A stretch of 49,690 bases of DNA from an uncultured Pseudomonadota bacterium (lineage in GTDB: Bacteria; Pseudomonadota; Gammaproteobacteria; CAJXQU01), in assembly GCA_913058255.1 (NCBI GenBank), contig CAJXQU010000016.1:1-49690 (forward strand), in the 5' to 3' direction. Below the pieces are notes generated by a model. It was given only the letters and a program-made list of their open reading frames with translations, ran no database searches and was not told the origin of the DNA. Numbering within the stretch: position 1 is the stretch's first letter; each line of letters opens with the position of its first letter. Positions 18,028-28,029 of this stretch are shown piece by piece. The translations under genes were made by a program, and so were the position numbers.

Positions 18028-20040
18028 TTACTTTTTAAGCCTTCGGTATAACGTTGATCGGGCAATTCCAAGTTTCTTCGCAGCTTGAGAAACATTCCCT
18101 TTTGACTCTCGAAGCGTTTGCTCGATTAAGTCGTTACCTAAATACTTTAAGCTTTCATTCTGTTCATAAACAAAGCTTATTGCCTGTAAAAAGTGATCAG
18201 GAATATCCTCTATTGTAACATTTGAGCCTTCTACCGTTAGTGCCCATCGGTGGCATAAATTGTACAGTTCACGTAAATTCCCTGGCCAGCTATATTCCAT
18301 CAAAACCTTTTCGACTGCGGCTGACAACCTCAATGGTTCTCGTCCTATAGATTGACAGGCTTCTTCCGTTATAAACTCAGTCAAAAGCGTAATGTCTTGC
18401 TCTCGATCACGCAACGCAGGCAAATCAATTTCTAAAACAGAAACACGATGATACAAATCCAGCCGAAACTCTCCCGCTTCAGTAAGTTCTCGAAGGTTTT
18501 GTCCAGATGCCGTGATAATCCGACAATCAACGGGATTGGCCTGATAGTTACCTATCCGTGTAACTGCATTCTCTTCTATAACTCGTAATAATTTCACCTG
18601 AACATATACGGGCATTGAGTCAATCTCATCAAGAAAGATCGTTCCCCCATTAGCAGCTTCAAATTTCCCCGGCATCCCATGACGTTTTGCACCCGTAAAT
18701 GCTCCGCCCTCATAACCGAACAGTTCACTTTCAACCAAATCTGCAGGCAATGCACCACAGTTTATCGCAATAAAAGGTCCCGAAGATTGATCAGAAGCTG
18801 AGTGTATAGCTTGGGCAACAAGTTCTTTTCCTGTTCCCGTTTCACCTTGTAATAAGACGGGATTTTTAAGCTTATCGCGTGAGGCCGCCTTAGCCAAACG
18901 AATTGCTTTTTGTAAAAAAACTGAGTTTCCTTTGATGTCCTCAAAGGTAAAATACTTCTTCTCCTCACAAGTCGAGATCGTTTTTTGTTGTTTTTGACGT
19001 CTTTCTGTTAAGACCAAAACCCATGCAGAATCTCGGTTTGTTGTTTGTATTGGTTCGATCCGACACTGCAACTCTATCTGCTCATTTGCAGAAAAAATGA
19101 AGTCATTGAAACCTTCGGTTATCGACAGTGCTGGTTGAAGGTTTTTCCACAGTTGAGGGAGCTTTTTTGCCAATATTTTTTTTGTTGAACTTCTAATATC
19201 AAGGCTCAACATTTGTGAAGCACGGAGGTTTAGATCAAGAAAATCACCATCCGAATGCAATAATAACAATCCTTCATGTGGCCATTGGCGCTCGAGGTTA
19301 TCTAGCAATGCTTGTCGCTGCTCACGAATCTTAAAATGCTGGATCTCGAGTACTTGCTCTATAGATCGAGCAATAGATATCGTTAAAGCTAAACTCTCAT
19401 TCTTTACAAAACGAGCGGGTCCAGTTATATCAACAACACCAATAATACTTTCCTTGCCTGGCGCTCGGATCGGCGCTCCATAGCAAACCCAAGATTGCCA
19501 CCCTTGGCAATAGTGTTCTGGGCCAAGAACCAGCTCTGGTCGACCAAGAGACAATACGGTTCCAATACCATTGGGACCAACTTTTTCCTCGGACCAACAT
19601 GCGCCGGGCATAAAATTAATTCGCTCTAGTTGCCTTTGTGTTTCAACTTGCCCGACGCTATGCAGCATTTGCCCTTGCTTGTCGGCAAGTACCAGCACAT
19701 GGTCACTATCGGATAAAAGGTCTGAGTAGTTATCCAATATATCAACACCACAACGACCCAGCTCATGATTCTGCATGTATTCTTTTAAACGCTCGAAACT
19801 TAGCGCGGTAGGTGCGCTCATTGCCTCAGGGTCAAGTCCAATTTCTCGGCAATGCTCCCAGCTGTTTGCTATAACAGGACGGGGCTTATCACCCGAAAAC
19901 TGACCATTTTGAATAAAGGATTCCCAAGCAACGGTAGTTTCAGCAGTTAATTTTCTGGGATCAACCGGAATAAGAGTTTCTTGTGAGGAAGGTAATGAAG
20001 CCATGCGCATTCGCCTTATTGGGTCATTTCTATTCATCAT
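18028..20040 (-). CDS. Sigma-54-dependent activator of the AcoR type
   Basis: The 670-residue protein has an N-terminal GAF-like sensory region (about 70-230), a PAS-like linker (about 250-345), an AAA+ domain (about 360-590) and a Fis-type helix-turn-helix at the end ([19 protein letters not shown]). The AAA+ part has the Walker A GETGTGKE, the sigma-54 contact loop GAFTGA and a Walker B ending FLDEID. The order and the N-terminal segment fit AcoR, which activates acetoin or related C2/C4 catabolic genes. It lies immediately upstream of acs and the ALDH, and a -24/-12 promoter precedes acs, so these are the likely targets. The effector (acetoin, acetaldehyde, ethanol) is unknown. ATG 20037 is an equivalent start. 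Confidence 0.88.
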   Translation of the reverse strand: MMNRNDPIRRMRMASLPSSQETLIPVDPRKLTAETTVAWESFIQNGQFSGDKPRPVIANSWEHCREIGLDPEAMSAPTALSFERLKEYMQNHELGRCGVDILDNYSDLLSDSDHVLVLADKQGQMLHSVGQVETQRQLERINFMPGACWSEEKVGPNGIGTVLSLGRPELVLGPEHYCQGWQSWVCYGAPIRAPGKESIIGVVDITGPARFVKNESLALTISIARSIEQVLEIQHFKIREQRQALLDNLERQWPHEGLLLLHSDGDFLDLNLRASQMLSLDIRSSTKKILAKKLPQLWKNLQPALSITEGFNDFIFSANEQIELQCRIEPIQTTNRDSAWVLVLTERRQKQQKTISTCEEKKYFTFEDIKGNSVFLQKAIRLAKAASRDKLKNPVLLQGETGTGKELVAQAIHSASDQSSGPFIAINCGALPADLVESELFGYEGGAFTGAKRHGMPGKFEAANGGTIFLDEIDSMPVYVQVKLLRVIEENAVTRIGNYQANPVDCRIITASGQNLRELTEAGEFRLDLYHRVSVLEIDLPALRDREQDITLLTEFITEEACQSIGREPLRLSAAVEKVLMEYSWPGNLRELYNLCHRWALTVEGSNVTIEDIPDHFLQAISFVYEQNESLKYLGNDLIEQTLRESKGNVSQAAKKLGIARSTLYRRLKK

Positions 20041-20194
20041 AGCTGAAAAGCTAATATTCGCAAACAGAAGCCTTAAAACTCCATATTCAGCTTTTGTTCA
20101 GACAAAGAACCTTATCCTCATGCTAAATATTTTCTGCACGTAAGCAACGGCATACCGGTAAATAAAAACTTAAGATTTAACTTCGACTCTTCAG

Positions 20195-20249
20195 CCCTTA
20201 TCTGGGGGGATAGCGTAGCCTAAGGGAGGATACGCTATTTCCCCATTTT
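20195..20249. terminator. Hairpin with alternative pairing after the PPK2 gene
   Basis: TAGCGTA (20211-20217) pairs with TACGCTA (20231-20237), and GGGG (20206-20209) with CCCC (20241-20244). An overlapping, mutually exclusive pairing joins CCCTTA (20195-20200) to TAAGGG (20221-20226). The plus-strand side ends in ATTTTTT, but the only adjacent gene end is that of the PPK2 gene on the minus strand. The stem ends 5 bases past that stop. Confidence 0.45.
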
Positions 20250-21119
20250 TTATTCATTGTTTAATTGCCGTCTCATTTCACCAAACTGCATTTTTTCTTT
20301 TTCACTAACGGTCGGATAGTCGATCTCTAAAGACTGAAGAGTTTCAGTAATAATCTTCGCCACTTGAACACGCATCCACTTTTTATTATCCGCTGGAATA
20401 GCATGCCACGGCGCCCAAGGTTTAGACGTTTTGTTCAATAAGTCCTCATACGATTCCATATACCGATCCCAATGACCACGTTCTTTAATGTCTGAGATGG
20501 AGAATTTCCAATTCTTCTCTGGATTATCAAGTCGAGAAAGAAAACGCTTTTTTTGCTCATCTTTTGATACGTTTAACCAAAATTTTAGTACTACCGTCCC
20601 ATTCCTCGCCAAATGTTTCTCATGATCACAGATCGACTCAAACCGTTCTTCCCAAATTGAGTCCGGATCAAAACATTCGGGTAATTTTTGGCTTTCGAGA
20701 TATTCAGGATGAACTCTGACGACTAACACTTCTTCGTAGTAACTACGATTAAAAATCCCAATTCGCCCACGTTCAGGTAGTCGTGTGGCTGAACGCCATA
20801 AAAAATCATGATCTAATTCCTGTGAACTCGGTTGCTTAAATGAATAGACTTGGCAACCAGCGGGATTAATGCCACTCATCACAGCTCTGATCGTGCCATC
20901 TTTTCCGGCTGCATCCATGGCTTGAAAGATCAACAATAAAGAGTGTTTATCATGTGCATACAGCTTTCTCTGCAGTTCTCCCATTGTCTTAGAATAGCCT
21001 GCTAAGGTTTTTTTTAATTTATCAGAATCAAACTTGCCTTTAGGTAGCGTGTTTGCCCCCGCTATCTTGAAAGATTGGTCGAATGGAACTGAAAATTCAT
21101 TGGCTTCAGGAATAAACAT
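20250..21119 (-). CDS. Polyphosphate kinase 2 family protein
   Basis: PPK2 enzymes phosphorylate nucleoside mono- or diphosphates with polyphosphate. The 289 residues include the Walker A MDAAGKDGTIRAVMSG, the block CQVYSFKQPSSQELDHDFLW, LPERGRIGIFNRSYYEEVL and a lid region rich in basic residues; this combination is that of single-domain PPK2. I chose ATG 21119 with AGAGAG upstream; a TTG 21 bases earlier would put that site inside the gene. It may supply ATP from polyphosphate, which would be of use beside ATP-consuming Acs, but no operon link is visible. Sub-class (ADP or AMP acceptor) cannot be fixed from sequence by eye. Confidence 0.92.
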   Translation of the reverse strand: MFIPEANEFSVPFDQSFKIAGANTLPKGKFDSDKLKKTLAGYSKTMGELQRKLYAHDKHSLLLIFQAMDAAGKDGTIRAVMSGINPAGCQVYSFKQPSSQELDHDFLWRSATRLPERGRIGIFNRSYYEEVLVVRVHPEYLESQKLPECFDPDSIWEERFESICDHEKHLARNGTVVLKFWLNVSKDEQKKRFLSRLDNPEKNWKFSISDIKERGHWDRYMESYEDLLNKTSKPWAPWHAIPADNKKWMRVQVAKIITETLQSLEIDYPTVSEKEKMQFGEMRRQLNNE

Positions 21120-21202
21120 AAATAAGTGCTCTCTTCTCAATTAACATGTTATCGTTGGATTCTATCCCATTTACTCAGGATCTGTAGCAAGAAACTGAAC
21201 GT

Positions 21203-22123
21203 ATGAAAAAAGTAGCATCAGAATATAAAGCATTTTTAGAATCTGCAAACATGTTTATTGCCGCCCGAAAACAAAGCGGTATCGAAATTACACCCGAGCT
21301 TGCTCGTGTTGGGATAAATGCCTTTAAACAGTTTTCTTTACCGAATGTCGATGTGAAAAACATTCTCGATTCAAATATCAACTATTCCGATAGAAACGTT
21401 CCTGTACGCATTTATGATCCCGCCCCAGATCAAACAAAACCAATCATCATATTTATACATGGCGGTGGCCACATGTGTGGCAATATTGATGCTTACGATC
21501 CCATTGGACGACGCCTTGCTGATACAAGTAAACATCTTGTCATCACTATCGACTATAGCCTGTCACCCGAGTTTCGTTATCCACAGGGTCTAAATGATTG
21601 TCAGGCGATGCTCGATCAACTTGATACTCTGATCCAAAACTTCAAGGTAGACATGCATAGCATTTCATTGGCAGGTGATAGTGCCGGTGGTGCCTTGGCC
21701 ACTACTCTTGCTTTAAATAATGAAGCAATAAACTTTTCAAAACTGATTCTAATCTATCCAAGTTTGGACTACACCTTTAGCACAAGTTCCTATGAAACAT
21801 TTTCTTCAGGATATTTATTAGAGACTGAAAGAGTCAGCTGGTACTTTGATAACTATTTTGAATCAAATGCTGATCGTAAAAATGCCAGCCCACTATTTTC
21901 ATCCAAGCTAAGTCGCTTGCCAGAAACTTTAATTCTTGCGGCTGAACTCGACCCTCTCGTCGATGAAGGCAAGTTATTCCATGACAATTTAATTTCTGCG
22001 AATGTAAAAACTGACTACCATGAGGGCAAAGGTTTGATTCATTGTTATTTAAATCTTGAGGTTTTAAATCCAACAATAATCGAACACACTTATCAAACTA
22101 TCGCAGAGTTTCTCAACAAATAG
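21203..22123 (+). CDS. Alpha/beta hydrolase of the HSL esterase family
   Basis: The 306-residue protein has the oxyanion motif HGGG (86-89), the nucleophile Ser160 in GDSAGG, the acid Asp250 in AAELDPLVDEG and His280 in GLIHCYLNL. This is the catalytic set of hormone-sensitive-lipase-like (family IV) carboxylesterases acting on short acyl esters. There is no signal peptide, so it should be cytoplasmic. It is divergent from the PPK2 gene, 83 bases away, and alone on its strand. Physiological substrate unknown. Confidence 0.92.
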   Translation: MKKVASEYKAFLESANMFIAARKQSGIEITPELARVGINAFKQFSLPNVDVKNILDSNINYSDRNVPVRIYDPAPDQTKPIIIFIHGGGHMCGNIDAYDPIGRRLADTSKHLVITIDYSLSPEFRYPQGLNDCQAMLDQLDTLIQNFKVDMHSISLAGDSAGGALATTLALNNEAINFSKLILIYPSLDYTFSTSSYETFSSGYLLETERVSWYFDNYFESNADRKNASPLFSSKLSRLPETLILAAELDPLVDEGKLFHDNLISANVKTDYHEGKGLIHCYLNLEVLNPTIIEHTYQTIAEFLNK

Positions 22124-22328
22124 ACCATGACCATTACAAATCGTATCCATGCTCGATAAACACAATTTAGTCTTCACAAATATCACCTCATGGGCTAATT
22201 TCGCAAAAGACATCATTGTGCAAATACATTTTCAAACAAGGATCTCTTAATCACTTAATAAGTGGATGCTTGAATATTCTAAATCACAGATATTTATCTT
22301 AAAAAGTAAAAAAATATCAGTGTAAATC

Positions 22329-22793
22329 TCAATATTCTAAGCTTTCTAAAATCCGCCATTGATCTGTTTCTATTTCGACATACCACTGGCCTATTACTAA
22401 TGTTGGTAACTCGCCTGAATAAATATTTTCATTACCCAACGTTAGACTAACTTCCTTATCAAAACCTTTGCGTGTTTTATTCAAAAAACTCGCTTTAATT
22501 TCTTTCGGATAAATAAATTGAGGATTGGCGGTCAGCATTATTTTCAACTTTTTAGCTTCTTCGTCAAAGTTGACCATTGCTGATAAGTTTAGTTCTTTAG
22601 CTGCATTTTCAAGTTTCAAGATGCGGTTAATAACGAGCCCATCTTTATAGTAATGCTCGGACACCAGCCCATCATCAGAGATTACGGCAAGGTAGATCGT
22701 ATAGACCCCAGCCACAACCGCCGTCAATGGCAAACCAATCATCAACCAAACATAAGGACTTGAGTACCAAGATACAGGTTCATTTTTCATCAT
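22329..22793 (-). CDS. ccoH: CcoH/FixH family cbb3 oxidase assembly protein
   Basis: The 154-residue protein has one N-terminal membrane span (about 15-37) and a periplasmic FixH domain; DDGLVSEHYYKDGLVIN is the family signature. CcoH stabilises the nascent cbb3 oxidase. Its start overlaps the ccoG stop by 4 bases (ATGA), so translation is coupled. It is the last gene of the leftward cco block and is followed by about 200 bases without a gene before the convergent esterase. Confidence 0.92.
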   Translation of the reverse strand: MMKNEPVSWYSSPYVWLMIGLPLTAVVAGVYTIYLAVISDDGLVSEHYYKDGLVINRILKLENAAKELNLSAMVNFDEEAKKLKIMLTANPQFIYPKEIKASFLNKTRKGFDKEVSLTLGNENIYSGELPTLVIGQWYVEIETDQWRILESLEY

Positions 22794-24199
22794 TGTCTTG
22801 GCCCCAAAAATCGTGTTTCACCTTCAATCATTAGTCCATCTTTATCCGTCGACTGAAAATGAAAAAATACCGGTGTGCTTCTTTGTTTTAGATCGGCTTC
22901 ATCTATCTGTAACCTGACAGGTAGATCTAAAATCTCTCCACCTTGTGCTACAATTTTTTCCTGCTCTAATTCCATGTTTAATCCTTCAAGACCATCGACT
23001 GTCAGCAAAAATTCGTGTGCTTCTTCGTCCATGTTAACCAATTTAATAGTATAAACATTTTCGATCAAACCTTCGTTTGTTTCTCTAAAGATAGCATTTC
23101 TATCACGCAAAATATCTAGATGGAGCGGAACCCGCGCAGCCATTAAATAGATGAAGGTGAGAACTAAGCCGAGCATGATGAGTCCATACACGGCGATCCT
23201 TGGACGAAATAGTTTAGTTGGCTTTCCATCAACATTATTTTGAGTTGTATATTTAATCAGTCCTTTGTCATAGTTCATTTTTTCCATGACATCGTCACAC
23301 ACGTCGATACAAGCAGAGCAGCCTATACATTCGTATTGTAAACCTTCACGAATATCAATACCTGTCGGGCACACTTGTACACATAAATGACAATCAATAC
23401 ACGAACCCAAACCTTCAGCTTTATAATCAGAATCCTTTTTACGACCACCTCTTGGATCACCACGCTTTTCATCGTAAGCCACAATCAAAGTATCGTTATC
23501 AAACATAGTGCTTTGGAAGCGTGCATATGGGCACATATACATACACACCTGCTCACGCATCCAGCCGGCATTTCCGTAAGTCGCAAGTCCGTAAAAGAAA
23601 ATCCAAAAAACTTCCCAAGCCCCTAACTCAAATATAAAAAGATTATGAGCCAGATCATTTAATGGTGTGAAATAAGATACGAAGATAAAGCCTGTAAAAG
23701 CAGAAAAAATTATCCATCCCGCATGTTTCGTGAATTTTATACGAAACTTTTTTGCCGACATCGGAGCTTTATCCAGTTTCATTTGCTTATTGCGATCGCC
23801 TTCAACCCAGCGTTCAATCCAAATAAAAACTTCTGTCCAAACTGTTTGAGGACAAGCATATCCACACCACAAACGTCCAGCTAATGTGGTAAAAAAGAAT
23901 AAGGCCATTCCAGCAATGATTAATAGAAAAGCGAGAAATATAAAGTCTTGCGGCCAGAGTGTTAGACCAAAAATATGAAATTTCCGTGCTGGAAGATCGA
24001 GCAGTACAGCCTGTCGACCATCCCATTGCAACCAGGGTAATCCGTAGAATAGACCGAGTAATGCAAAGACTGCCCAGATCCGCAAGGTAGCAAACCTTCC
24101 CTTAGCTTCCTTCGAGTAAATTTTCTGATGCCCTACATTAGATGCAAGTGACTCTTCGTCTTTTAATTTCTGATCAACTTTTACTTTTAAATGGCTCAT
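22790..24199 (-). CDS. ccoG: CcoG cytochrome oxidase accessory protein
   Basis: CcoG (RdxA/FixG) is a membrane iron-sulfur protein that reduces Cu(II) to Cu(I) during cbb3 assembly. The 469-residue protein has about five membrane spans, the CGYACPQTVW motif, and two ferredoxin-type clusters in CIDCHLCVQVCP and CIGCSACIDVCD. An immunoglobulin-like C-terminal domain (about 350-469) faces the periplasm. It follows the 84-residue membrane protein gene after 28 bases and overlaps ccoH. Confidence 0.95.
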   Translation of the reverse strand: MSHLKVKVDQKLKDEESLASNVGHQKIYSKEAKGRFATLRIWAVFALLGLFYGLPWLQWDGRQAVLLDLPARKFHIFGLTLWPQDFIFLAFLLIIAGMALFFFTTLAGRLWCGYACPQTVWTEVFIWIERWVEGDRNKQMKLDKAPMSAKKFRIKFTKHAGWIIFSAFTGFIFVSYFTPLNDLAHNLFIFELGAWEVFWIFFYGLATYGNAGWMREQVCMYMCPYARFQSTMFDNDTLIVAYDEKRGDPRGGRKKDSDYKAEGLGSCIDCHLCVQVCPTGIDIREGLQYECIGCSACIDVCDDVMEKMNYDKGLIKYTTQNNVDGKPTKLFRPRIAVYGLIMLGLVLTFIYLMAARVPLHLDILRDRNAIFRETNEGLIENVYTIKLVNMDEEAHEFLLTVDGLEGLNMELEQEKIVAQGGEILDLPVRLQIDEADLKQRSTPVFFHFQSTDKDGLMIEGETRFLGPRQ

Positions 24200-24227
24200 G
24201 AATCTCTCTTAACTTACATACCAAAAG

Positions 24228-24482
24228 CTACTTTCCTCGCAAGAAATAGCTTGTTAATAAACTTGATGCTGCTGTTAATAACCAAAAAAGTAAAAAACCG
24301 ACAGTATAGACTCCCATACGGCTCATTACGGGAAAAGTCACACAACCTCTCAATGCTTCAGGATCTATTACGGAGAAAAATACCCCTGTAGCAATACCTG
24401 CCATAACAAAAGATAACCACAATATAATGATGATTTTTTGCACGTGAGAAAGATCGTTTTTATTATTTTTAAGCTCTGACAT
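24228..24482 (-). CDS. Unrecognised two-span membrane protein of the cco locus
   Basis: I do not recognise this 84-residue protein. It has two predicted membrane spans (about 16-38 and 58-80), a basic C-terminus (YFLRGK) and a single Cys in the loop ALRGCVTFPVM. ATG 24482 was chosen because AGGTG lies 6 bases upstream; a GTG 9 bases earlier overlaps this site. It sits between ccoP and ccoG, where cbb3 assembly factors are expected, and probably starts its own transcript (TATAAT at 24518-24513). A part in insertion or maturation of the oxidase is only suggested by position. Confidence 0.7.
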   Translation of the reverse strand: MSELKNNKNDLSHVQKIIIILWLSFVMAGIATGVFFSVIDPEALRGCVTFPVMSRMGVYTVGFLLFWLLTAASSLLTSYFLRGK

Positions 24483-24512
24483 ATCTAACACCTATTGGTT
24501 GACCCATTACTG

Positions 24513-24539
24513 ATTATAAATGAATAATCAAATGATCAA
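24513..24539 (-). promoter_or_regulatory. Sigma-70 promoter candidate before the 84-residue gene
   Basis: On the minus strand TTGATC (24539-24534) is followed after 15 bases by a perfect TATAAT (24518-24513). The spacer is shorter than the usual 17. It lies in the 149-base gap between ccoP and the 84-residue gene, so ccoG and ccoH could be expressed independently of ccoNOQP. Confidence 0.4.
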
Positions 24540-24631
24540 ATATGAAATATTAAATATTAACAAAACCTAATATAAATAAAGAAGTAGTCCAGCCTGAGCG
24601 AGAGTCTATCCCACCCAGATCTGAACGAGTA

Positions 24632-25540
24632 TTACTTTTCAGTATCTAACGATAAGCTATACACATAAGCGGCTAATAAGTGAACTTTTGCTTCACCTAA
24701 GAACTCACCATGTGGAGGCATTACCCCTTGCCGACCAGCACTAATTGTTTCCATGATGCGTTTGTTAGAACCACCATGTAACCAGACTTTATCCGTCAAG
24801 TTAGGAGCGCCCAGCACTTGCATGCCTTGAGCATTGGCACCATGACAAGCAGCACAGGTCGTCGCATAGACTTCTTTACCCTTTGCTGCAACCAATGCGT
24901 CAATATCTCTACCACTTAAAAACTCAATATAGGCCGTAACATTAAAGACACCCTCATTACCGATGATGTCGCCCCAAGCAGGCATCATTCCAGAACGACC
25001 AGACATAATTGATGTCTTGATAGTCTTAGGATCTCCACCGTATAGCCAGTCATTATCTGTCAAGTTTGGATAGCCTCTTGCTCCACGCGCATCCGAACCG
25101 TGGCACTGTATGCAATAGCTTGAGAAAAGCCGTTTTCCCATTTCTCGTGCTTCAGGATCAGCCGCGACTACTTTTAGATCCTGTTCAAGATAGCGGTTAA
25201 ACAAGGGGCCATACGTTTCTTCAGCCGTTGCGACTTCACGATCATACTGATTCGCTTGGCTCCAACCTAGTAACCCCTGAAAATTACCTAGCCCGGGGTA
25301 AAGTGCAAGATAAATCGTTCCAAACACCAACGTGATGTAAAACATCATCAACCACCAACGTGGCATTGGGTTATTCATTTCTTGCAGATTTTCATCCCAA
25401 ATATGGCCTGTTGTTTTAACCTCACCTTTAAACTGTCCTTTTTTGGCTTGGGTTAAAACAATAAACCAACAAAATATAATACTCAGAACGGTTATGATTA
25501 TGACAAACCAGCTCCAAAAATCACTGACAAAATCAGCCAT
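24632..25540 (-). CDS. ccoP: cbb3 oxidase subunit III, dihaem cytochrome c
   Basis: CcoP takes electrons from soluble cytochrome c and passes them to CcoO. The 302-residue protein has two N-terminal membrane spans (about 11-31 and 64-84, as in the longer CcoP form) and two cytochrome c domains with CIQCH (143-147) and CAACH (229-233). The start codon overlaps the end of ccoQ by 8 bases, with AAGGAG inside the ccoQ end, so the two are coupled. Confidence 0.97.
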   Translation of the reverse strand: MADFVSDFWSWFVIIITVLSIIFCWFIVLTQAKKGQFKGEVKTTGHIWDENLQEMNNPMPRWWLMMFYITLVFGTIYLALYPGLGNFQGLLGWSQANQYDREVATAEETYGPLFNRYLEQDLKVVAADPEAREMGKRLFSSYCIQCHGSDARGARGYPNLTDNDWLYGGDPKTIKTSIMSGRSGMMPAWGDIIGNEGVFNVTAYIEFLSGRDIDALVAAKGKEVYATTCAACHGANAQGMQVLGAPNLTDKVWLHGGSNKRIMETISAGRQGVMPPHGEFLGEAKVHLLAAYVYSLSLDTEK

Positions 25541-25718
25541 TAGAATTCTCCTTATTACTTGTGGTTATCACCACATCTTCATCATCTTCAAGTGGGATCC
25601 GCGCAGCTTCTTCAAACTCCGCTTTATTTGAGTCGCTCCAAGCCCAAATAATGATCCCTACGAAAACAACAAACACAAAGACGGTCCAAAAAGATTGAAA
25701 TGCGTGTAAAAATTCCAT
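25533..25718 (-). CDS. ccoQ: cbb3 oxidase subunit IV
   Basis: CcoQ is a single-span subunit that stabilises the complex. The 61-residue protein has one membrane span (about 9-29: SFWTVFVFVVFVGIIIWAW) and an acidic tail. I chose ATG 25718 with GGTG at 6-base spacing, 5 bases after the ccoO stop; a GTG at 25727 overlapping that stop is the alternative. Confidence 0.92.
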   Translation of the reverse strand: MEFLHAFQSFWTVFVFVVFVGIIIWAWSDSNKAEFEEAARIPLEDDEDVVITTSNKENSNG

Positions 25719-25723
25719 TCCGA

Positions 25724-26338
25724 TCACCGACGCATTTTCACAGCGGTACCCAACTCTTGTAGGTACGCTATTAAGGCATCCATCTCAGTTTTACCTTCAA
25801 GTTCAGCTGGAGAATTTGCAATCTGTTCATCCGTATAAGGTGAACCTAACGTTCGCATTACTTCCATTTTCTTCTGAATAATAGAAGCATCCGCAGGAGC
25901 ATCCGCTAGCCAAGGGTAGCCAGGCATAACCGATTCTTTAACAAGCGCTCTAGGATCCATCAAATGTTCACGATGCCACTCATCACTATATCGGCCACCA
26001 ACACGGTGAAGATCCGGGCCCGTTCGTTTTGAACCCCACTGGAAAGGACGGTCATATACAAACTCTCCCGCCAATGAATAGTGTCCATAACGCTCCGTTT
26101 CGGCTCTGAAAGGTCTAATCATCTGTGAATGACAGAGATAACACCCTTCACGAACATAAACATCACGCCCGGTTAAACGCAGTGCAGAATAAGGTTCTAA
26201 GCCTTCTACTGGCTGTGTTGTTGAGTGCATAAAGAACAATGGAACGATTTGTACCAAACCACCAATGCTGATGGTAAGCACTATCAATATGATCATCAGT
26301 CCTATATTGGTTTCTATTTTTTCATGTGTAAAAGCCAT
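25724..26338 (-). CDS. ccoO: cbb3 oxidase subunit II, monohaem cytochrome c
   Basis: The 204-residue protein has one N-terminal anchor (about 12-34) and a periplasmic cytochrome c domain with CYLCH at 66-70 followed by SQMIRPF, the conserved CcoO haem site. A distal Met ligand is available in VMPGYPWL. It follows ccoN after 17 bases with a strong ribosome site. Confidence 0.97.
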   Translation of the reverse strand: MAFTHEKIETNIGLMIILIVLTISIGGLVQIVPLFFMHSTTQPVEGLEPYSALRLTGRDVYVREGCYLCHSQMIRPFRAETERYGHYSLAGEFVYDRPFQWGSKRTGPDLHRVGGRYSDEWHREHLMDPRALVKESVMPGYPWLADAPADASIIQKKMEVMRTLGSPYTDEQIANSPAELEGKTEMDALIAYLQELGTAVKMRR

Positions 26339-26355
26339 TTCAGTTCTCCTTCTTC

Positions 26356-27777
26356 TTAATGTTCCATGGCCGGTTCAGGAATTCGCGCCACAGCAGGCGT
26401 TGCTCCCTTAACTGTTTTCCAAACGTTAAATGCCATGATCAACATTCCGATTAGGAATAACAGACCACCTAATGTTCTGATGATATAGAACGGATGCATT
26501 GCTTCCACAGTTTGAATGAAGCTATAAGTCAATGTGCCATCGCTATTAATCGCACGCCACATAAGACCTTGCATAATTCCAGACACCCACATAGAAGCGA
26601 TATAAAGAAGAACGCCGATCGTTGCAACCCAAAAGTGAACTTCAATTAATTGTTTACTATAAATTTCACGATTAAATAAGCGAGGGATCAAGTAATACAA
26701 ACTACCGATGGTTACCATGGCAACCCAACCTAACGCACCTGAATGTACGTGTCCTATTGTCCAGTCCGTATAATGTGAAAGTGCATTAACCGTCTTGATG
26801 GCCATCATCGGCCCTTCAAAAGTCGACATCCCATAGAATGAAACCGCAATGATCAGAAATCTAAGAATAGGATCCGTTCTCAATTTGTCCCAAGCGCCTG
26901 ATAAGGTCATCATTCCGTTGATCATGCCACCCCAGGAAGGTGCTAATAAAATCAAAGACATCACCATGCCTAAAGACTGGGTCCAATCTGGTAATGCTGT
27001 GTAGTGAAGATGATGCGGCCCAGCCCAAATGTATGTGAAAATCAACGCCCAAAAATGGACGATAGATAGACGATAGGAATAAACAGGACGTTCTGCTTGC
27101 TTAGGAATGAAGTAATACATCATGCCCAAGAAGCCAGCCGTTAGGAAGAAACCTACCGCATTGTGCGCGTACCACCATTGGATCATCGCATCTTGAACAC
27201 CAGCGTAAGCAGAGTAAGATTTCGTCATCGAAACTGGGATCGCCGCGCTATTCACAATATGCAGCATCGCGACAGTGATAATAAATGCGCCCAGAAACCA
27301 ATTAGCTACGTAAATGTGCTTAATACGCCTTTTCATGATCGTGCCGAAAAAAACAATCGCGTAACATATCCAAACAACAGCAATCAATATATCAATAGGC
27401 CATTCTAACTCGGCGTACTCCTTCGAGCTTGTTATGCCTAGAGGCAAAGTAATGGCTGCTAGCACAATAACTGTCTGCCATCCCCAAAAAGTGAATGCAG
27501 CCAATTTGTCACAGAATAAACGCGCGTGACATGTCCGTTGGACAATATAATAAGACGTCGCAAATAAAGCTGAGCCACCAAATGCAAATACCACTGCATT
27601 CGTGTGCAATGGTCTCAATCGACTAAACGTTAGATAAGGTATATCAAAATTAAGTACTGGCCACGCTAGCTGTGCAGCGATTATCACACCAACAAGCATT
27701 CCAACAATGCCCCAAACAATAGTCATTATGGCAAATTGCCGCACGACCTTATAATTATATGTTTCTTCAGTAGCCAT
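26356..27777 (-). CDS. ccoN: cbb3 oxidase catalytic subunit I
   Basis: CcoN carries haem b, the haem b3-CuB site and the proton channel of this high-affinity oxidase used at low oxygen. The 473-residue, 12-span protein contains [16 protein letters not shown] with a haem ligand His, [13 protein letters not shown] with the CuB/Tyr cross-link region, and [13 protein letters not shown]. It opens the ccoNOQP operon. The 250 bases upstream show only a TTGAT half-site (27862-27866), not a full FNR box. Confidence 0.97.
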   Translation of the reverse strand: MATEETYNYKVVRQFAIMTIVWGIVGMLVGVIIAAQLAWPVLNFDIPYLTFSRLRPLHTNAVVFAFGGSALFATSYYIVQRTCHARLFCDKLAAFTFWGWQTVIVLAAITLPLGITSSKEYAELEWPIDILIAVVWICYAIVFFGTIMKRRIKHIYVANWFLGAFIITVAMLHIVNSAAIPVSMTKSYSAYAGVQDAMIQWWYAHNAVGFFLTAGFLGMMYYFIPKQAERPVYSYRLSIVHFWALIFTYIWAGPHHLHYTALPDWTQSLGMVMSLILLAPSWGGMINGMMTLSGAWDKLRTDPILRFLIIAVSFYGMSTFEGPMMAIKTVNALSHYTDWTIGHVHSGALGWVAMVTIGSLYYLIPRLFNREIYSKQLIEVHFWVATIGVLLYIASMWVSGIMQGLMWRAINSDGTLTYSFIQTVEAMHPFYIIRTLGGLLFLIGMLIMAFNVWKTVKGATPAVARIPEPAMEH

Positions 27778-28029
27778 TTAGGCCCCCCTGGATAAAGTAT
27801 TGTTCTCACTCAGCACTTAATACTGGCACACAGTCATTATAGTTAAAAACAAACGCTATATTTGATATTGAGAAGTCACTCTTAGCTTCCTCTCAATAGA
27901 TTATTGCGATACTGTTTCTTACTATCTGTGTGAAAATCTTGTTTCAAATCTTCGGGCAATAACGGCCCAATCTTGTTCCGACTTCAACTCTCTCTGTTAA
28001 TCACCCAAGCACTGTATTCCACACCAAAA

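Noticed and set aside
24530-24540. ATCAAATGATCAAA before the 84-residue gene as an FNR box
   Set aside because: It contains two direct ATCAA copies, not the inverted TTGAT-N4-ATCAA arrangement.
27862-27875. TTGATATTGAGAAG upstream of ccoN as an FNR box
   Set aside because: Only the left half-site matches; the right half has two of five consensus bases.
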